Assembly: GCF_004355185.1 (NCBI RefSeq)
Contig: NZ_CP037922.1
Coordinates: forward strand, 2,760,001 to 2,824,000
Direction of reading: 5' to 3'
Source of the DNA: Hymenobacter radiodurans
Lineage (GTDB): Bacteria > Bacteroidota > Bacteroidia > Cytophagales > Hymenobacteraceae
Length of the DNA: 64,000 bases
The position numbers and the translations under genes were made by a program. Each line of letters opens with the position of its first letter. The stretch's first letter is position 1. Below the pieces are notes generated by a model, which was not told the origin of the DNA, made no database searches, and worked only from the letters and a program-made list of their open reading frames with translations. Below are positions 35,556 through 45,132 of this stretch, in pieces.

Positions 35556-38297
35556 CTAATTCATTTTTAAATCAGTGCGCCTCAACTCAGCTTCAACCGT
35601 GCGGAATAAGTAGTAGGTGCCCGTTACAGCTTCGTAGTGTAGTCCTACTTCAGGGGCGGTGCTTACAAAAGGCTGACCACCTACCAAACGTCCTTGGGCA
35701 TCATATATATAAGTGCGCTGAGGAGCCGGCTCCGTGATTACAATTACCCGCCGACCGCTCCCAAAGTCAAAGTACTGTACAGGCTTGCGGCCTGAGGTCA
35801 AGAAGTTTTGAGTTAGCAGTTGCCGGCCCGATGAATCAAAGATACTTACCCGTCCTCCCTCCTCCCTTACTACCACATAGCTATGGCGGGCAGGGTCAGC
35901 TACAAGGCGAAAAACTGAGCTACGGCTCCAGGTGGCTACCCTGCCGCGACTCACCACATCGCCGCTTAGATTAAAGGTAATTCTCTCCCCGTGCTGGTTT
36001 ACCACCGTCAGGCGGGTGCGGCCCAAGGTAGTACCGGCCTCCACGAAAGCGCCCGTATTAAGCCGAGCGCCTACGCTCAGTGGGAATCCTGAATACAGAT
36101 TGCCTTGCTGATTATAGGCATATACGTAGCCATTCTCCAGCAGCGCTACAATCACTGTACGTCCGCCAACGACTAGATAGTGCGGAGGAGCAGCCAAGTT
36201 GAAGTCTAGCCGTTTGGGTTGCCAACTAGGGAAAACCCGACCGTTTGTGTCAAATAAAAACAGATTGCCCCCTCCTCCACCGACCAGCAAGCCGGGGGGC
36301 GTTTTCCCGATGGCTGGTCCGGCTGTAAGAGAGGTGGCGCGTACTGTATCGGGCAGGTTCAAGGGAAAGTTTGGCGCCCAGCGACCCTGCAGATCGAGCA
36401 AGTGCAGCTGGGTTGGAGTAGCCAGCAAATAGCCCAAATTGCCCCCCACCGGTAATCGGCTGATAGGCCCAACTAGTGGCCCTGGTAGTGTGTCAGACCA
36501 AGCTACCACATTATCGGGAGTTACATAGTGGAGCACCTGGGCTTTGTCCTGCACGAGCACAGCGGGTAGCCTCGCCCCCTGTACGGTTACTAAAGTAGGC
36601 GAGCTAGATAAAGGCGTTTTAAAGGTAAGTAAGCCGCCCGTGGCAGTGGTGCCTTGCAGACCTGCAACAGCCGGGCCTACTGCCGGATGACGCAGCAGCA
36701 GCTGGGTATAGTATTGGGCATCAGCATCGGCTTCATTGGCTGGAGGCACAAACTGCAATGCTAGCTGAGGAAAGCGCTTAAACAGGGCCTCATTGCGCAG
36801 CAAGCCCGCCCGGCGCTCCTCTACTAATGCACGCAGCAACACATTCCAGCTGTTCCGGGTATCCATTATTAAGCTTACTCGGGCCTGCGGCTGCGTTTCT
36901 TGCAAAAAAGCCACCTGAGCGGGCGAGCTGCTCCAGGTAGCCTTGTCAATAACATCGTCGAGCCAGGTACGTAGCGTAGCAGCATCCTTTGCAAACACCA
37001 GATAATCCCCGACCTGCGCCAGCATAGGGGCATCATCGAAGCCTGTAAAAAAGCCCCCCAACAGGCGGCTGGGCAATTCGGGCACGCCGCCCTGATATAT
37101 CCGGAAAGGCCCCACACGTTCAAAGGAAGGACTAGTACCAGTAAGACGGCGCAACTGGCCCAATAAGGTAGCCGTGCGGAGCGGATCGGGGCAATAAACC
37201 AGCGCGAGCTTAGCCGGAATCTGCCGCGGTGACGACGAGCCCAGATAACACAAAGCCGCCTCCCGGCTGAACGATGCGGTCAGACTGTCAAGCAGCGCGC
37301 CGGTGCGGTCCGCGAGCGTATCGACTGGGGCTGACAGCCGCGCCACCGGGAGCTTACTCATGTCCTGCAGGCCGAGGTGCAATAGCAAAGCGGTGCGCAG
37401 CGGGAGCACATCGGCCATACGAAGGCGCTGGGCGTGCTGGCCACGCAGGCGCTGGTGCAGGGCATCGCGGGTAGTTTCGGGGTTGGTGAAGCCGTTGAAT
37501 AAAATCTTGTTGCCCACGAGTTTCATCCCCAGTAGGCCATTGCGGCTCAAACCGGTGATGCTTTCCAAGCTGGGTCGAAGCTCCGGACGAAAGAATACGC
37601 CTAGAAACCGCGGAAACTGCCGGTAATTGAGTAGCAACATCGCATCTACATCCTTATGCTGGAGGTAGTCAGTATTCTTAAAATCGGCAGCAATTGAAGG
37701 CAGTTCTGGTTGTTCCAAGCGCCTGACCACCGTCTCTACGAGGCCCGCATTGGTACTCATTACGAGTTGGTTGCGGTAATTCAAAAATGTAATTCCATGC
37801 CCTGTACCCCGAAGTCGCAAATCCGTAATCTGCTGGCCCCGGTATTCCCGTGTCGTCACGCGGTAGCGCGCATCCTGCCCTAAACCATCTACGAGTCCGC
37901 GTAGCTGCCGGTATTCGCGCACGCTGCCAATGGGCACTTGAAACAGGAGGTCGAAAGTAGTAGGGCCGGTTACATGCACGGAGGTGAGCACCAGCTTCGT
38001 GCCCAAAAACTTCATCACTACACTTGGGCTACCGGCCACGCTATCAATCAGAGCCGAGTTTTCCTCAATCTGCTGAAAGTAACGCACTCCAGTCAGGTTA
38101 TCCCAGATTTGCGTTTCCTTCAGGTGGCGCACTAGCGTAGGATGGTCGCGGGTGGCAACAACCAGCACGGCATCGTCGGGCACCAGCGCCCAAGGATCCA
38201 CAGGAGTACTGGCCACCGAGCGGCGGTAATACAGGTAAGAGCCGAGGGCCGAAACCAGCAGCAGTCCTACCAAAAACACCAGAAGCTTCTGCGACAT
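35556..38297 (-). CDS. Large membrane-anchored protein with a DUF3352-like half and a propeller-like half
   Basis: 913 residues. One N-terminal helix (about 5-25) anchors it; residues ~36-530 resemble DUF3352 proteins (VPDDAVLVVATRDHPTLVRHL start; repeated 'FLxxKLVLTSVH' type strands). Residues ~560-900 look like repeated beta blades (LLVGGGGGNLFLFDTNGRV, VIVALLENGYVYAYNQQGN, ISTVVREEGGRVSIFDSSG-like units), so probably a WD/PQQ-like propeller. No catalytic residues recognised. Function unknown; an envelope or surface role is inferred. Three iterated motifs lie inside, all in frame. Confidence 0.65.
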   Translation of the reverse strand: MSQKLLVFLVGLLLVSALGSYLYYRRSVASTPVDPWALVPDDAVLVVATRDHPTLVRHLKETQIWDNLTGVRYFQQIEENSALIDSVAGSPSVVMKFLGTKLVLTSVHVTGPTTFDLLFQVPIGSVREYRQLRGLVDGLGQDARYRVTTREYRGQQITDLRLRGTGHGITFLNYRNQLVMSTNAGLVETVVRRLEQPELPSIAADFKNTDYLQHKDVDAMLLLNYRQFPRFLGVFFRPELRPSLESITGLSRNGLLGMKLVGNKILFNGFTNPETTRDALHQRLRGQHAQRLRMADVLPLRTALLLHLGLQDMSKLPVARLSAPVDTLADRTGALLDSLTASFSREAALCYLGSSSPRQIPAKLALVYCPDPLRTATLLGQLRRLTGTSPSFERVGPFRIYQGGVPELPSRLLGGFFTGFDDAPMLAQVGDYLVFAKDAATLRTWLDDVIDKATWSSSPAQVAFLQETQPQARVSLIMDTRNSWNVLLRALVEERRAGLLRNEALFKRFPQLALQFVPPANEADADAQYYTQLLLRHPAVGPAVAGLQGTTATGGLLTFKTPLSSSPTLVTVQGARLPAVLVQDKAQVLHYVTPDNVVAWSDTLPGPLVGPISRLPVGGNLGYLLATPTQLHLLDLQGRWAPNFPLNLPDTVRATSLTAGPAIGKTPPGLLVGGGGGNLFLFDTNGRVFPSWQPKRLDFNLAAPPHYLVVGGRTVIVALLENGYVYAYNQQGNLYSGFPLSVGARLNTGAFVEAGTTLGRTRLTVVNQHGERITFNLSGDVVSRGRVATWSRSSVFRLVADPARHSYVVVREEGGRVSIFDSSGRQLLTQNFLTSGRKPVQYFDFGSGRRVIVITEPAPQRTYIYDAQGRLVGGQPFVSTAPEVGLHYEAVTGTYYLFRTVEAELRRTDLKMN

Positions 38298-38320
38298 TAG
38301 GTGGCCGGGGTGCGTGACAA

Positions 38321-38334
38321 GGGGGGCAAAGGTA
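38321..38334 (-). promoter_or_regulatory. Promoter -10 element followed by C6
   Basis: Minus-strand TACCTTTG (38327-38334) is an exact TAnnTTTG and runs straight into CCCCCC (38321-38326), 30 bases before the 913-residue gene's ATG. Confidence 0.6.
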
Positions 38335-38397
38335 ACTATTCGATTAAGCGCCCCGGAAGGTTGTACGCAGATGGGCTATACATGACGAAGAACTGCA

Positions 38398-39270
38398 TTA
38401 CTCAATGAAATCCACCTGCTTGGGTGGGAACAGCTTGTGCACAAGGTTTTCGAGGCGGCGCTGCGTATTACGCACCTTCTTTTTGATTGGCAGCTTCTGA
38501 TAGTCAAAGGCGCTCAACGCCGCCAATTCAGACGCTACCGTGCGTTTTTTAAGGTGAGATTCCAGAAAAAAAGCGCTGATACTCGCGTTCCAATCGTCTT
38601 TGGTGCTCCAGTAGTGCCCAATGTATGTTCGCGCTGCCTGGAGGGAATACGTTTCGGCTAAAGCCACTGACAGAGCAAACTGCTCAATCAGGCGGGGCGT
38701 GACTTGTTGCTCGCATAGGTCGTCACAAATGCGAAGCGCTAACTCAATAGCTTCCAGATTCCTGGAAGCCGGAATACCAACTACGCCAGCATTCCACATA
38801 AGGCGTTGTTCGTGCATAGTCACGCCACCAAAGCTTCGGTCTTTCACCTGCTGCCACATGCGGCGCTCAGTTTTACTGCGCAAGGTGGCTAAGGCGCCCT
38901 CTGCTTCGTGCATAAAGGCTATGCCAGCCGCTAATTCCTGGCTCATTTGAGCTAGCGAACCGTGTAAGAAGGTGTCGGTATCGAGGTAGAGCAGCGGTGC
39001 TTCGGGGTACTGACGAACGGCGTACTCCAGGGCCTTAATTTTGGCTCGCCAGAAGAACTCATGCTTCCCTTGCCATTCCTGTAAAGTATTCGCGCTGAGT
39101 GTATGTACAGTTATTTCCTGGGCCAGATGCTGATAGAAATCAGGGGCATCAGTAACGACGGTAATGCCAGCTAAGCCGCTGTTCTTTTGCCGCAAAAAGG
39201 ATAAGATAGAGAAGTGAGCCTGAAAGTGATTTTGCAGGTTATTACCAAACACCAAATAAAGAAGTCGCAT
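38398..39270 (-). CDS. Glycosyltransferase-like protein (nucleotide-sugar fold)
   Basis: 290 residues from ATG 39270 (MRLLYLVFGNN). LLYLDTDTFLHG contains a DxD metal motif like those of GT-A/GT8-type enzymes, preceded by ITVVTDAPDFY and followed by MWNAGVVGIP, a pattern seen in GT8 and nucleotide-diphospho-sugar transferases. The C-terminus is basic. No signal peptide. Donor and acceptor unknown; it is outside the main glycan locus. Confidence 0.75.
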   Translation of the reverse strand: MRLLYLVFGNNLQNHFQAHFSILSFLRQKNSGLAGITVVTDAPDFYQHLAQEITVHTLSANTLQEWQGKHEFFWRAKIKALEYAVRQYPEAPLLYLDTDTFLHGSLAQMSQELAAGIAFMHEAEGALATLRSKTERRMWQQVKDRSFGGVTMHEQRLMWNAGVVGIPASRNLEAIELALRICDDLCEQQVTPRLIEQFALSVALAETYSLQAARTYIGHYWSTKDDWNASISAFFLESHLKKRTVASELAALSAFDYQKLPIKKKVRNTQRRLENLVHKLFPPKQVDFIE

Positions 39271-39473
39271 GGCGTAATGTAGGATTTCTGGCACAATTCA
39301 ACTCAGAATCGGCTTTTCTTTGATTTAAGATGTTTTTGCGCTACAAAGCTGAAGGTTTAGCATCCTCATTTATACCTTTTCGGCTATAATTTACCCCCCA
39401 GCTCTATCCTATCGAACTGGACAGGACTTTTCTTTTCTATCTTCCGCCCCTGAATCTACTTCTACCCTCTCTC

Positions 39474-40946
39474 ATGCCTGAAAAACAAGGTCAGTTTCAA
39501 CGCGCCATTACGCTCTTCGATGCCATCATGATTGTGACTGGCAGCATGATTGGTTCTGGTATTTTCATTGTTTCCGCGGATATCTCGCGGAAAGTGGGTT
39601 CACCAGGCTGGCTGTTGGTCGTATGGCTGGTTACGGGCTTTATTACGCTGGCCGGGGCAGTAAGCTATGGCGAACTGGCCTCGATGTTTCCGAAGGTGGG
39701 CGGGCAATATGTATATCTGCGCGAGGCATATAACAAGCTCGTGGCCTTTCTATATGGCTGGTCGCTGTTTCTGGTTATCCAGACTGGAGTAATTGCGGCG
39801 GTGGCAGTAGCCTTTGCGCGATTTGTGGGCGTGCTTATGCCGTGGTTTAGCGAGGATCATATTTTGTTCTCCGTTTTGGGCTTCCGGTTTAACACTGTTA
39901 TGCTGCTGGCCGTGATTATGCTGGTGGGCCTGACGTGGGTAAATGCCCAGGGAGTGCGCGGTGGTAAGCTCATCTCGAACATATTTGGTACTACCAAACT
40001 GGTAGCGCTGGCCCTACTGATCATGTTTGGCTTGGCGCTGGGTATCAATCAGGAAGCCCTCGATGTCAACTTTAGCGATATGTGGCAGGCGGCTAGCTTC
40101 TCCCCTACGGGCGAGGCAGTGCCTTTGAGCATCTGGGGACTAGTTGGAGCCATTGGTTTAGCCATGACTGGCTCTCTATTCAGCTCCGACGCTTGGAATA
40201 ATATCGGCTTTTCCGGCGACGAAATTGTGCGGCCCGAGCGCACGATTGTGCTCAGCATGGCTATTGGCACGGCCATCGTTACGGGCTTGTATCTGCTTAT
40301 TAATCTGGTGTATCTGCTAGTGCTCCCCTTGCAAGGCAGCCCCGACGCTACCGATATTCTGGGGCGCGGCATCATGTACACGAAAGGCGATTTGGTAGCT
40401 ACTGCTGTTGCCGAAAGCATTCTGGGCCGGGCCGGAGCCTACGTCATGGCCGTGCTGATCATGATTAGCACGTTTGGAGCCAACAACAGCATCATCTTGA
40501 GTGGGGCGCGCGCTTATTATGCCATGGCCAAAGACGGCTTGTTTTTCCCCCGAATGGCGCGGCTCAACAAGGCCGGCGTGCCCGGTGTAGCGCTGTGGGC
40601 TCAATGCCTATGGGCTTGCGGGTTGTGCCTGACGGGCTCTTACGGGCAACTGCTTAACTACGTGATGTTTTCGGTGATTCTGTTTTATGTTATCACCATC
40701 ATTGGCATCTTCATCCTGCGCCGCACGCGCCCCGATGCGCCCCGGCCCTACAAGGCACTGGGCTATCCAGTTATTCCGTTGCTCTACATTATTCTGGCCT
40801 CAGCCTTTTGCGTTATCCTCCTCGTATCGCCCGCCACGGCCCGCGACTCCGGCTTGGGGCTGCTGCTAGTAGCCGTGGGAGTACCAGTGTACTTCTTCTT
40901 TGGCAAGCGCTTCGCTGCTCGTCCTGAGTCCAAAGTGAAAGTTTAA
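39474..40946 (+). CDS. APC-superfamily amino-acid permease
   Basis: 490 residues with 12 predicted membrane helices. The first helix has GSMIGSGIFI, the substrate-binding GSG motif of APC/LAT transporters, and the helix-2 segment AVSYGELASMFPKVGGQYVYLREAY is typical. Imports or exchanges an amino acid across the inner membrane; specificity cannot be read. A strong terminator follows. Confidence 0.9.
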   Translation: MPEKQGQFQRAITLFDAIMIVTGSMIGSGIFIVSADISRKVGSPGWLLVVWLVTGFITLAGAVSYGELASMFPKVGGQYVYLREAYNKLVAFLYGWSLFLVIQTGVIAAVAVAFARFVGVLMPWFSEDHILFSVLGFRFNTVMLLAVIMLVGLTWVNAQGVRGGKLISNIFGTTKLVALALLIMFGLALGINQEALDVNFSDMWQAASFSPTGEAVPLSIWGLVGAIGLAMTGSLFSSDAWNNIGFSGDEIVRPERTIVLSMAIGTAIVTGLYLLINLVYLLVLPLQGSPDATDILGRGIMYTKGDLVATAVAESILGRAGAYVMAVLIMISTFGANNSIILSGARAYYAMAKDGLFFPRMARLNKAGVPGVALWAQCLWACGLCLTGSYGQLLNYVMFSVILFYVITIIGIFILRRTRPDAPRPYKALGYPVIPLLYIILASAFCVILLVSPATARDSGLGLLLVAVGVPVYFFFGKRFAARPESKVKV

Positions 40947-40960
40947 GGGGTACTGCCCAC

Positions 40961-40997
40961 AAAAAAGCCCCCCAGCTATGTGGCTGGGGGCTTTTTT
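40961..40997. terminator. Bidirectional terminator
   Basis: A6-G-C6-AGC-TATGTG-GCT-G5-C-T6 between convergent genes; arms unequal (C6/G5). Confidence 0.9.
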
Positions 40998-41068
40998 GTG
41001 GGCAATACAGATAGCTTATTTGTCTTTGCGCTGCTCAATAGTCTCGGTGCTGGGATGCAGACTCATGG

Positions 41069-41455
41069 TTAGGGGGCACTGCTGCTCACAACTACGTCGC
41101 GGTCTTGGTAACCGCCATAGCCATAACGCAACGTCTTCTTACCGGCGGCTGGCACTTCCAAAGAGAAAATGCCTTGTTCATCGGTGGTAACGGCTACTGC
41201 GCTTCCCTGCAAATAAACCGTGGCACCAGCTAAAGGCTGGCCTTCTTCGTTGCGAATTCGGCCCGTAAGTACCACTGTAGCGGCAGTACCGCTAACCGAA
41301 GCGACTTCATTGACTGCGGGAGCAATTACTTTCCCTTTTTTATCCTTAGCTGTAGGATCATTTGCGTGAGCGAAATTGGAAATAAGGCAACTGCCGACGA
41401 TTAGCAGAGCCAGCATTGGCCGATTAAGGGCCTTGAGAGTAATAAGTAACATCAT
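41069..41455 (-). CDS. Small exported protein with a carboxypeptidase-like regulatory domain
   Basis: 128 residues. An N-terminal signal peptide ends near FAHA; the C-terminal ~65 residues (LTGRIRNEEGQPLAGATVYLQGS, then TTDEQGIFSLEVP) form a CarboxypepD_reg-like beta domain. This domain is found at the start of TonB-dependent receptors, but here stands alone. Short length suggests a free periplasmic protein; I cannot assign a partner. Confidence 0.78.
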   Translation of the reverse strand: MMLLITLKALNRPMLALLIVGSCLISNFAHANDPTAKDKKGKVIAPAVNEVASVSGTAATVVLTGRIRNEEGQPLAGATVYLQGSAVAVTTDEQGIFSLEVPAAGKKTLRYGYGGYQDRDVVVSSSAP

Positions 41456-41830
41456 AGCGGCAATAGGTAGTGAGGAGGGGCGACTGAAAACTTAGACCGA
41501 TTTACTTGTCTTCCTAAGTTTCATAGTGTAAATATATACGAATCGTCACATATCAAACAATGTTTTTATAAATATTTAGCCATAAGAAATAACACAATCA
41601 TGATTAAGGGGCTTTTAACGTCGTTAAAGCACTTTTTCAAGAAATATTTTTTTATGTGGCAGCATCAAATATCTATCATTCACTATGCACATGTCTTTCT
41701 ACTACACTAATTATTATAAAACGAATTAGGCTGAATAGCTCGACACAGCTAGAGTATCACTGGCACAACGTAGCTGATAAAATAGGCCGGTCAGTATCAG
41801 CACGGAAAAGAATACGGATGTGTTCCACAC
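41456..41830. other. AT-rich intergenic region of about 375 bases
   Basis: Noticeably AT-rich compared with the flanks, with runs of A and T. It should hold the promoter of the 41069 gene. No coding frame, hairpin or exact -10 element was convincing. Confidence 0.5.
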
Positions 41831-41860
41831 AAAAAAACCCACGCTGAGAGCATGGGTTTT
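41831..41860 (-). terminator. Terminator of the acidic hydrophilic gene
   Basis: AAAACCCA and TGGGTTTT form the stem; on the minus strand a T7 run follows. Confidence 0.8.
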
Positions 41861-41880
41861 CGGGATACTATAGCGGCTAG

Positions 41881-42297
41881 TTATTGAGAGACAGTGCCAT
41901 CCTGAGACGGCTCACCAGAAGTGCTGGCCTTCTTTTCACCAAAGGCTTGGTCTCCGGAACGTACTTTGTGATCAAGCTCATAGGTTCCTTCGGCCTCAAA
42001 ACCAGGACCTTGGGCCTGCTCGCCGGCATTCTTATGGTCGTTGCCGCCTTGTGGGTTGGTTTCGTCGCCGCCGATGTGCAGATTGTCGAGTTGGTCTTTC
42101 TGGTCGCTGCGTTGGGTATAGCCGTTTGCGCCCGTGTTGCGCTGGGCCGACGGGTCGTTGGATTCCTTGCCGTTGCTTTCCGTTTGCTGCACCTTCTTGT
42201 GGGCCTCAAACTCCTCGTTTTTTGAAACGCCTTTGCCTTCGGTAATGTCGCCGTTCTCGTTGTTATCGTCGTCGCCGAAAAGTTTATCTAAGATCAT
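41881..42297 (-). CDS. Acidic, hydrophilic, probably disordered protein
   Basis: 138 residues from ATG 42297 (MILDKLFGDDDNNENGD), chosen over a start at 42354 that adds basic, unlikely sequence. Almost no hydrophobic residues beyond the first six; rich in Asn, Gln, Glu, Asp, Gly and Lys. This composition suggests a stress-related hydrophilin-like or disordered protein. No family recognised. Confidence 0.6.
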   Translation of the reverse strand: MILDKLFGDDDNNENGDITEGKGVSKNEEFEAHKKVQQTESNGKESNDPSAQRNTGANGYTQRSDQKDQLDNLHIGGDETNPQGGNDHKNAGEQAQGPGFEAEGTYELDHKVRSGDQAFGEKKASTSGEPSQDGTVSQ

Positions 42298-42399
42298 TGT
42301 CGTAAGTTTTCTGGGTGGAATAGCTGATTTCCTTATGCTTACGGCTGATAGCAAGCCACAGTTATGGCTACGGCAGAGGCTGCGGCACTTCCTGCGGCG

Positions 42400-43157
42400 T
42401 CACAAGGCATTCAGGGACCAATCGTAGGAATAGTAGTCTACAGTATAGGAGGTCGGAATGGGCTGACCGGGGCGGTACTGATTCAGGTAAGCAATGAGGG
42501 CCTGACCGGGCGCTTTAAAATCGTCGGCGTACCATTTGAATATTTCCGAAACCAGCACTTTCTTACCCCCGTAGTAACCCGAATAAAGCTTGGGTCAGTG
42601 AGCACCCGCTTCGTCTGGGCGGTGAGTTGTGCATCGAGCGTGGCGGCGGAGTAGGCTTCGCGGCTAAGTCGAGGGCACCCTTTAGCTGCGCACACTAAGG
42701 CAAAATGAATACGCGCGTCGCTGTAGGGTTTCCGCAGCTTATTTGTTTCTAACTCGTTCAGCGTCATTTTTTCACCCGCTATGGTAAAAGCCAGCTTGTC
42801 AAAAAAGCCCGGCACCTTCATCACCGACGTTAGGGGCAAGCGCTCCACTACCGCCCCGATCACGACAAGGTTGTACGCATTGAGATAGAATGCTTTACGC
42901 TCGGCGGCCGACATATTTTTGGTATCGAGACTCCGCACAGTTTGCAGCAGAGTGTTCAGCTCAGCAGGTTGTTTCTTGATGACGGCGTAGTTTACATTGC
43001 CATCAGCATTTACATTCTTCTGCAAGAAGGCCGACGTGGCGGCGGAGAAAGAAGGCGCTAGTGGAGCGGCCAAAATGCCCCCCAGTGGTAGCCAGAGGAT
43101 AAGTAGTAAAGTTAAAAGCCGCAATGGTCGAGCAGGCAAAAATCCGGAGGGAGACAT
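42400..43157 (-). CDS. DUF547 protein, frameshifted at C5
   Basis: As given the frame drifts after residue ~196 and ends at 42483. One extra C in 42566-42570 restores the family's C-terminus (KVLVSEIFKWYADDF ... YDWSLNAL) and moves the stop to 42400, giving 252 residues. Features: signal peptide, then AFYLNAYNLVVIGAVVERLP, the NAYN core of DUF547, and IHFALVCAAKGCPRLSREAY with its conserved Cys. Exported; biochemical role unknown. Confidence 0.85.
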
Positions 43158-43427
43158 AAATGAGTACGTTTAGGGGAAATACGGCCAACTGATCCGCTGT
43201 GGAGTGGCAAACCTGACACCACCAACCAATGTTGTGCTCTGCATGTTGCGCACAATGCTTGTCGGGAGGCTTTTTTAGATGTGTTAATCGCCAAAAGGTG
43301 GTTATACAGGGCTAAGAATTTAGGTCGTAATTGCTAGTACAGTGGCTGTCATGCCGGAATCTAGTGGCCACTTATCGAAGCAAGACGTTTCAGTAATTAA
43401 CTAGTTATCCATTCCAAAAACTCATCC

Positions 43428-44719
43428 ATGCACCTGGTTATTATCGGCAATGGCATTACGGGCGTGACGGCGGCCCAGACCGTGCGACGCCTTCAGCCAG
43501 CGGCGCGCATCACGCTCGTGTCGGATGAGAGTGAGCATCACTACTCCCGCACGGCGCTGATGTACGTGTATATGGGCCACTTGCGGTATCAAGATATTAA
43601 GCCGTATGAAGACTGGTTTTGGAAGGAAAACCGGCTGGAGTTGTCGCACGCCACCGCCACCGCCCTTGATGCTGACCAACGCCAAGTTCAGCTAAGCAAC
43701 GGCCAGAGCCTTACATATGATAAGCTGTTGCTGGCTACGGGCTCGGTGTCGCGGCGCGCTGGCTGGCCCGGCCAGAACCTGCTGGGGGTGCAAGGGCTCT
43801 ACGGCCTCCCCGATTTGGCCCAGATGGAACGCGATACGCACGGTATCAGCCGGGGTGTGGTGGTGGGTGGTGGCCTGATTGGCGTGGAGCTGGCCGAGAT
43901 GCTACACACCCGCCGTATAGCCGCCACCGTACTCGTGCGCGACCAGCACTACTGGGGATCGGTTTTGCCCCCGAAGAAGCCGAGCTGGTTGATCAGCAGT
44001 TTCGTCAGCACGACGTGGACGTGCGCTACCGCACAGAACTGCGCGAAATCCTAGGCGATGCGAGTGGCCGCGTGCGCGCCATTGTGACCAGTCAGGGCGA
44101 GGAAATAACGTGTCAATGGGTGGGCTTAGGCATCGGGGTTGCGCCAAATCTGAGCTTAGCCCAACGCTCAGCCGTGGAAACCGACCGCGGCATTTTAGTA
44201 GATGAGCTGCTACAAACTAATCTGCCCGACGTGTATGCGGCCGGCGACTGTGCCCAGCACCGCCAGCGCGGCACGGGCGAGGTGCCCATTGAACAGCTTT
44301 GGTACACCGGCCGCATGCAGGGCGAAACGGTAGCCCACACTATTTGTGGCCGGCCTACCCCCTACCGGCGTGGCGTATGGTTCAACTCCGCCAAATTCTT
44401 TAACCTCGAATATCAGACCTATGGCCAAGTACCAGCCCGCCTTCCCGACGGTATAGAGAGCTTCTACTGGCAACACCCCACCGCCAACTGCGCGCTACGG
44501 ATCAATTTTGCCCCCCAGGCGAATGATGCCGTACTTGGGTTTAACGCGATGGGCCTGCGTCTGCGGCAAGCCGTATGCGAAAACTGGATTAAGACCAAAA
44601 CACCGATCCAGACGGTTATTGGGCAGCTAAAAACCGCCAACTTTGACCCCGAGTTTTACCGTCGCCATGAGCCAGCTATTCAGCGACAGTTTGCTGAAAT
44701 GATGCCCGTAAAACGATGA
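43428..44719 (+). CDS. FAD/NAD(P)-dependent oxidoreductase, frameshifted at C5
   Basis: Given as two frames (43428-44054, 44015-44719); one extra C in 43968-43972 makes a single 430-residue protein reading LPPEEAELVDQQFRQHD. The N-terminal FAD loop is GNGITGVTAA (residues 7-16), the NAD(P) loop VVGGGLIGVELAEML, and the second FAD motif is VYAAGDCAQH. It resembles nitrite-reductase-small-partner and rubredoxin/ferredoxin-reductase types. It opens a three-gene redox set with a small membrane protein and a membrane 4Fe-4S protein. Confidence 0.88.
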
Positions 44720-44805
44720 TAACTGAATTAAAAGAGCGCCTATACTAGTTACCGTTCTTACCAACTTCGCCTGAGTATCAGGTATCTAACATTTAACTGT
44801 TCGCC

Positions 44806-45039
44806 GTGGATCTTTCCAAACTTTACCGCCCCAGCTCGCTCAACAGCTACCAGTTCATCGCCATCACCGGCCTGATTATGAGCATTGGTGCGCACCTGAT
44901 TCTGCACTTTTTTGCCCCCCAGCACCGACCAGACGGCTTCAATTGGCTATACGTGTGCTGGACAGGACTTTATATCGTCGGCTCGCTGATAAACCTTTTC
45001 GGCAAGCCCGATGAGGGCCACCATCACCACCACCATTGA
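44806..45039 (+). CDS. Small two-helix membrane protein ending in six histidines
   Basis: 77 residues from GTG 44806. Two membrane helices (about 18-35 and 46-65) follow a basic N-terminus; the protein ends KPDEGHHHHHH. The His6 tail is encoded by CAC/CAT codons, and its position right before the stop looks genuine. It sits between the oxidoreductase and the 4Fe-4S membrane protein, suggesting a subunit or metal-binding partner. No family recognised. Confidence 0.7.
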   Translation: MDLSKLYRPSSLNSYQFIAITGLIMSIGAHLILHFFAPQHRPDGFNWLYVCWTGLYIVGSLINLFGKPDEGHHHHHH

Positions 45040-45132
45040 GGTAGCAGATTCCGCCAGTGGGCGAGGTCAGGCTGCGTTTCGCGCAGAGCGCTATTTCATC
45101 AGTAACAATAAAAATTACGTTCCTCTGCCCCT

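Noticed and set aside
41456..41830. Possible horizontally acquired segment because of its AT-rich content
   Set aside because: Short, non-coding and without integrase, repeats or tRNA; AT-richness is normal for promoter regions.
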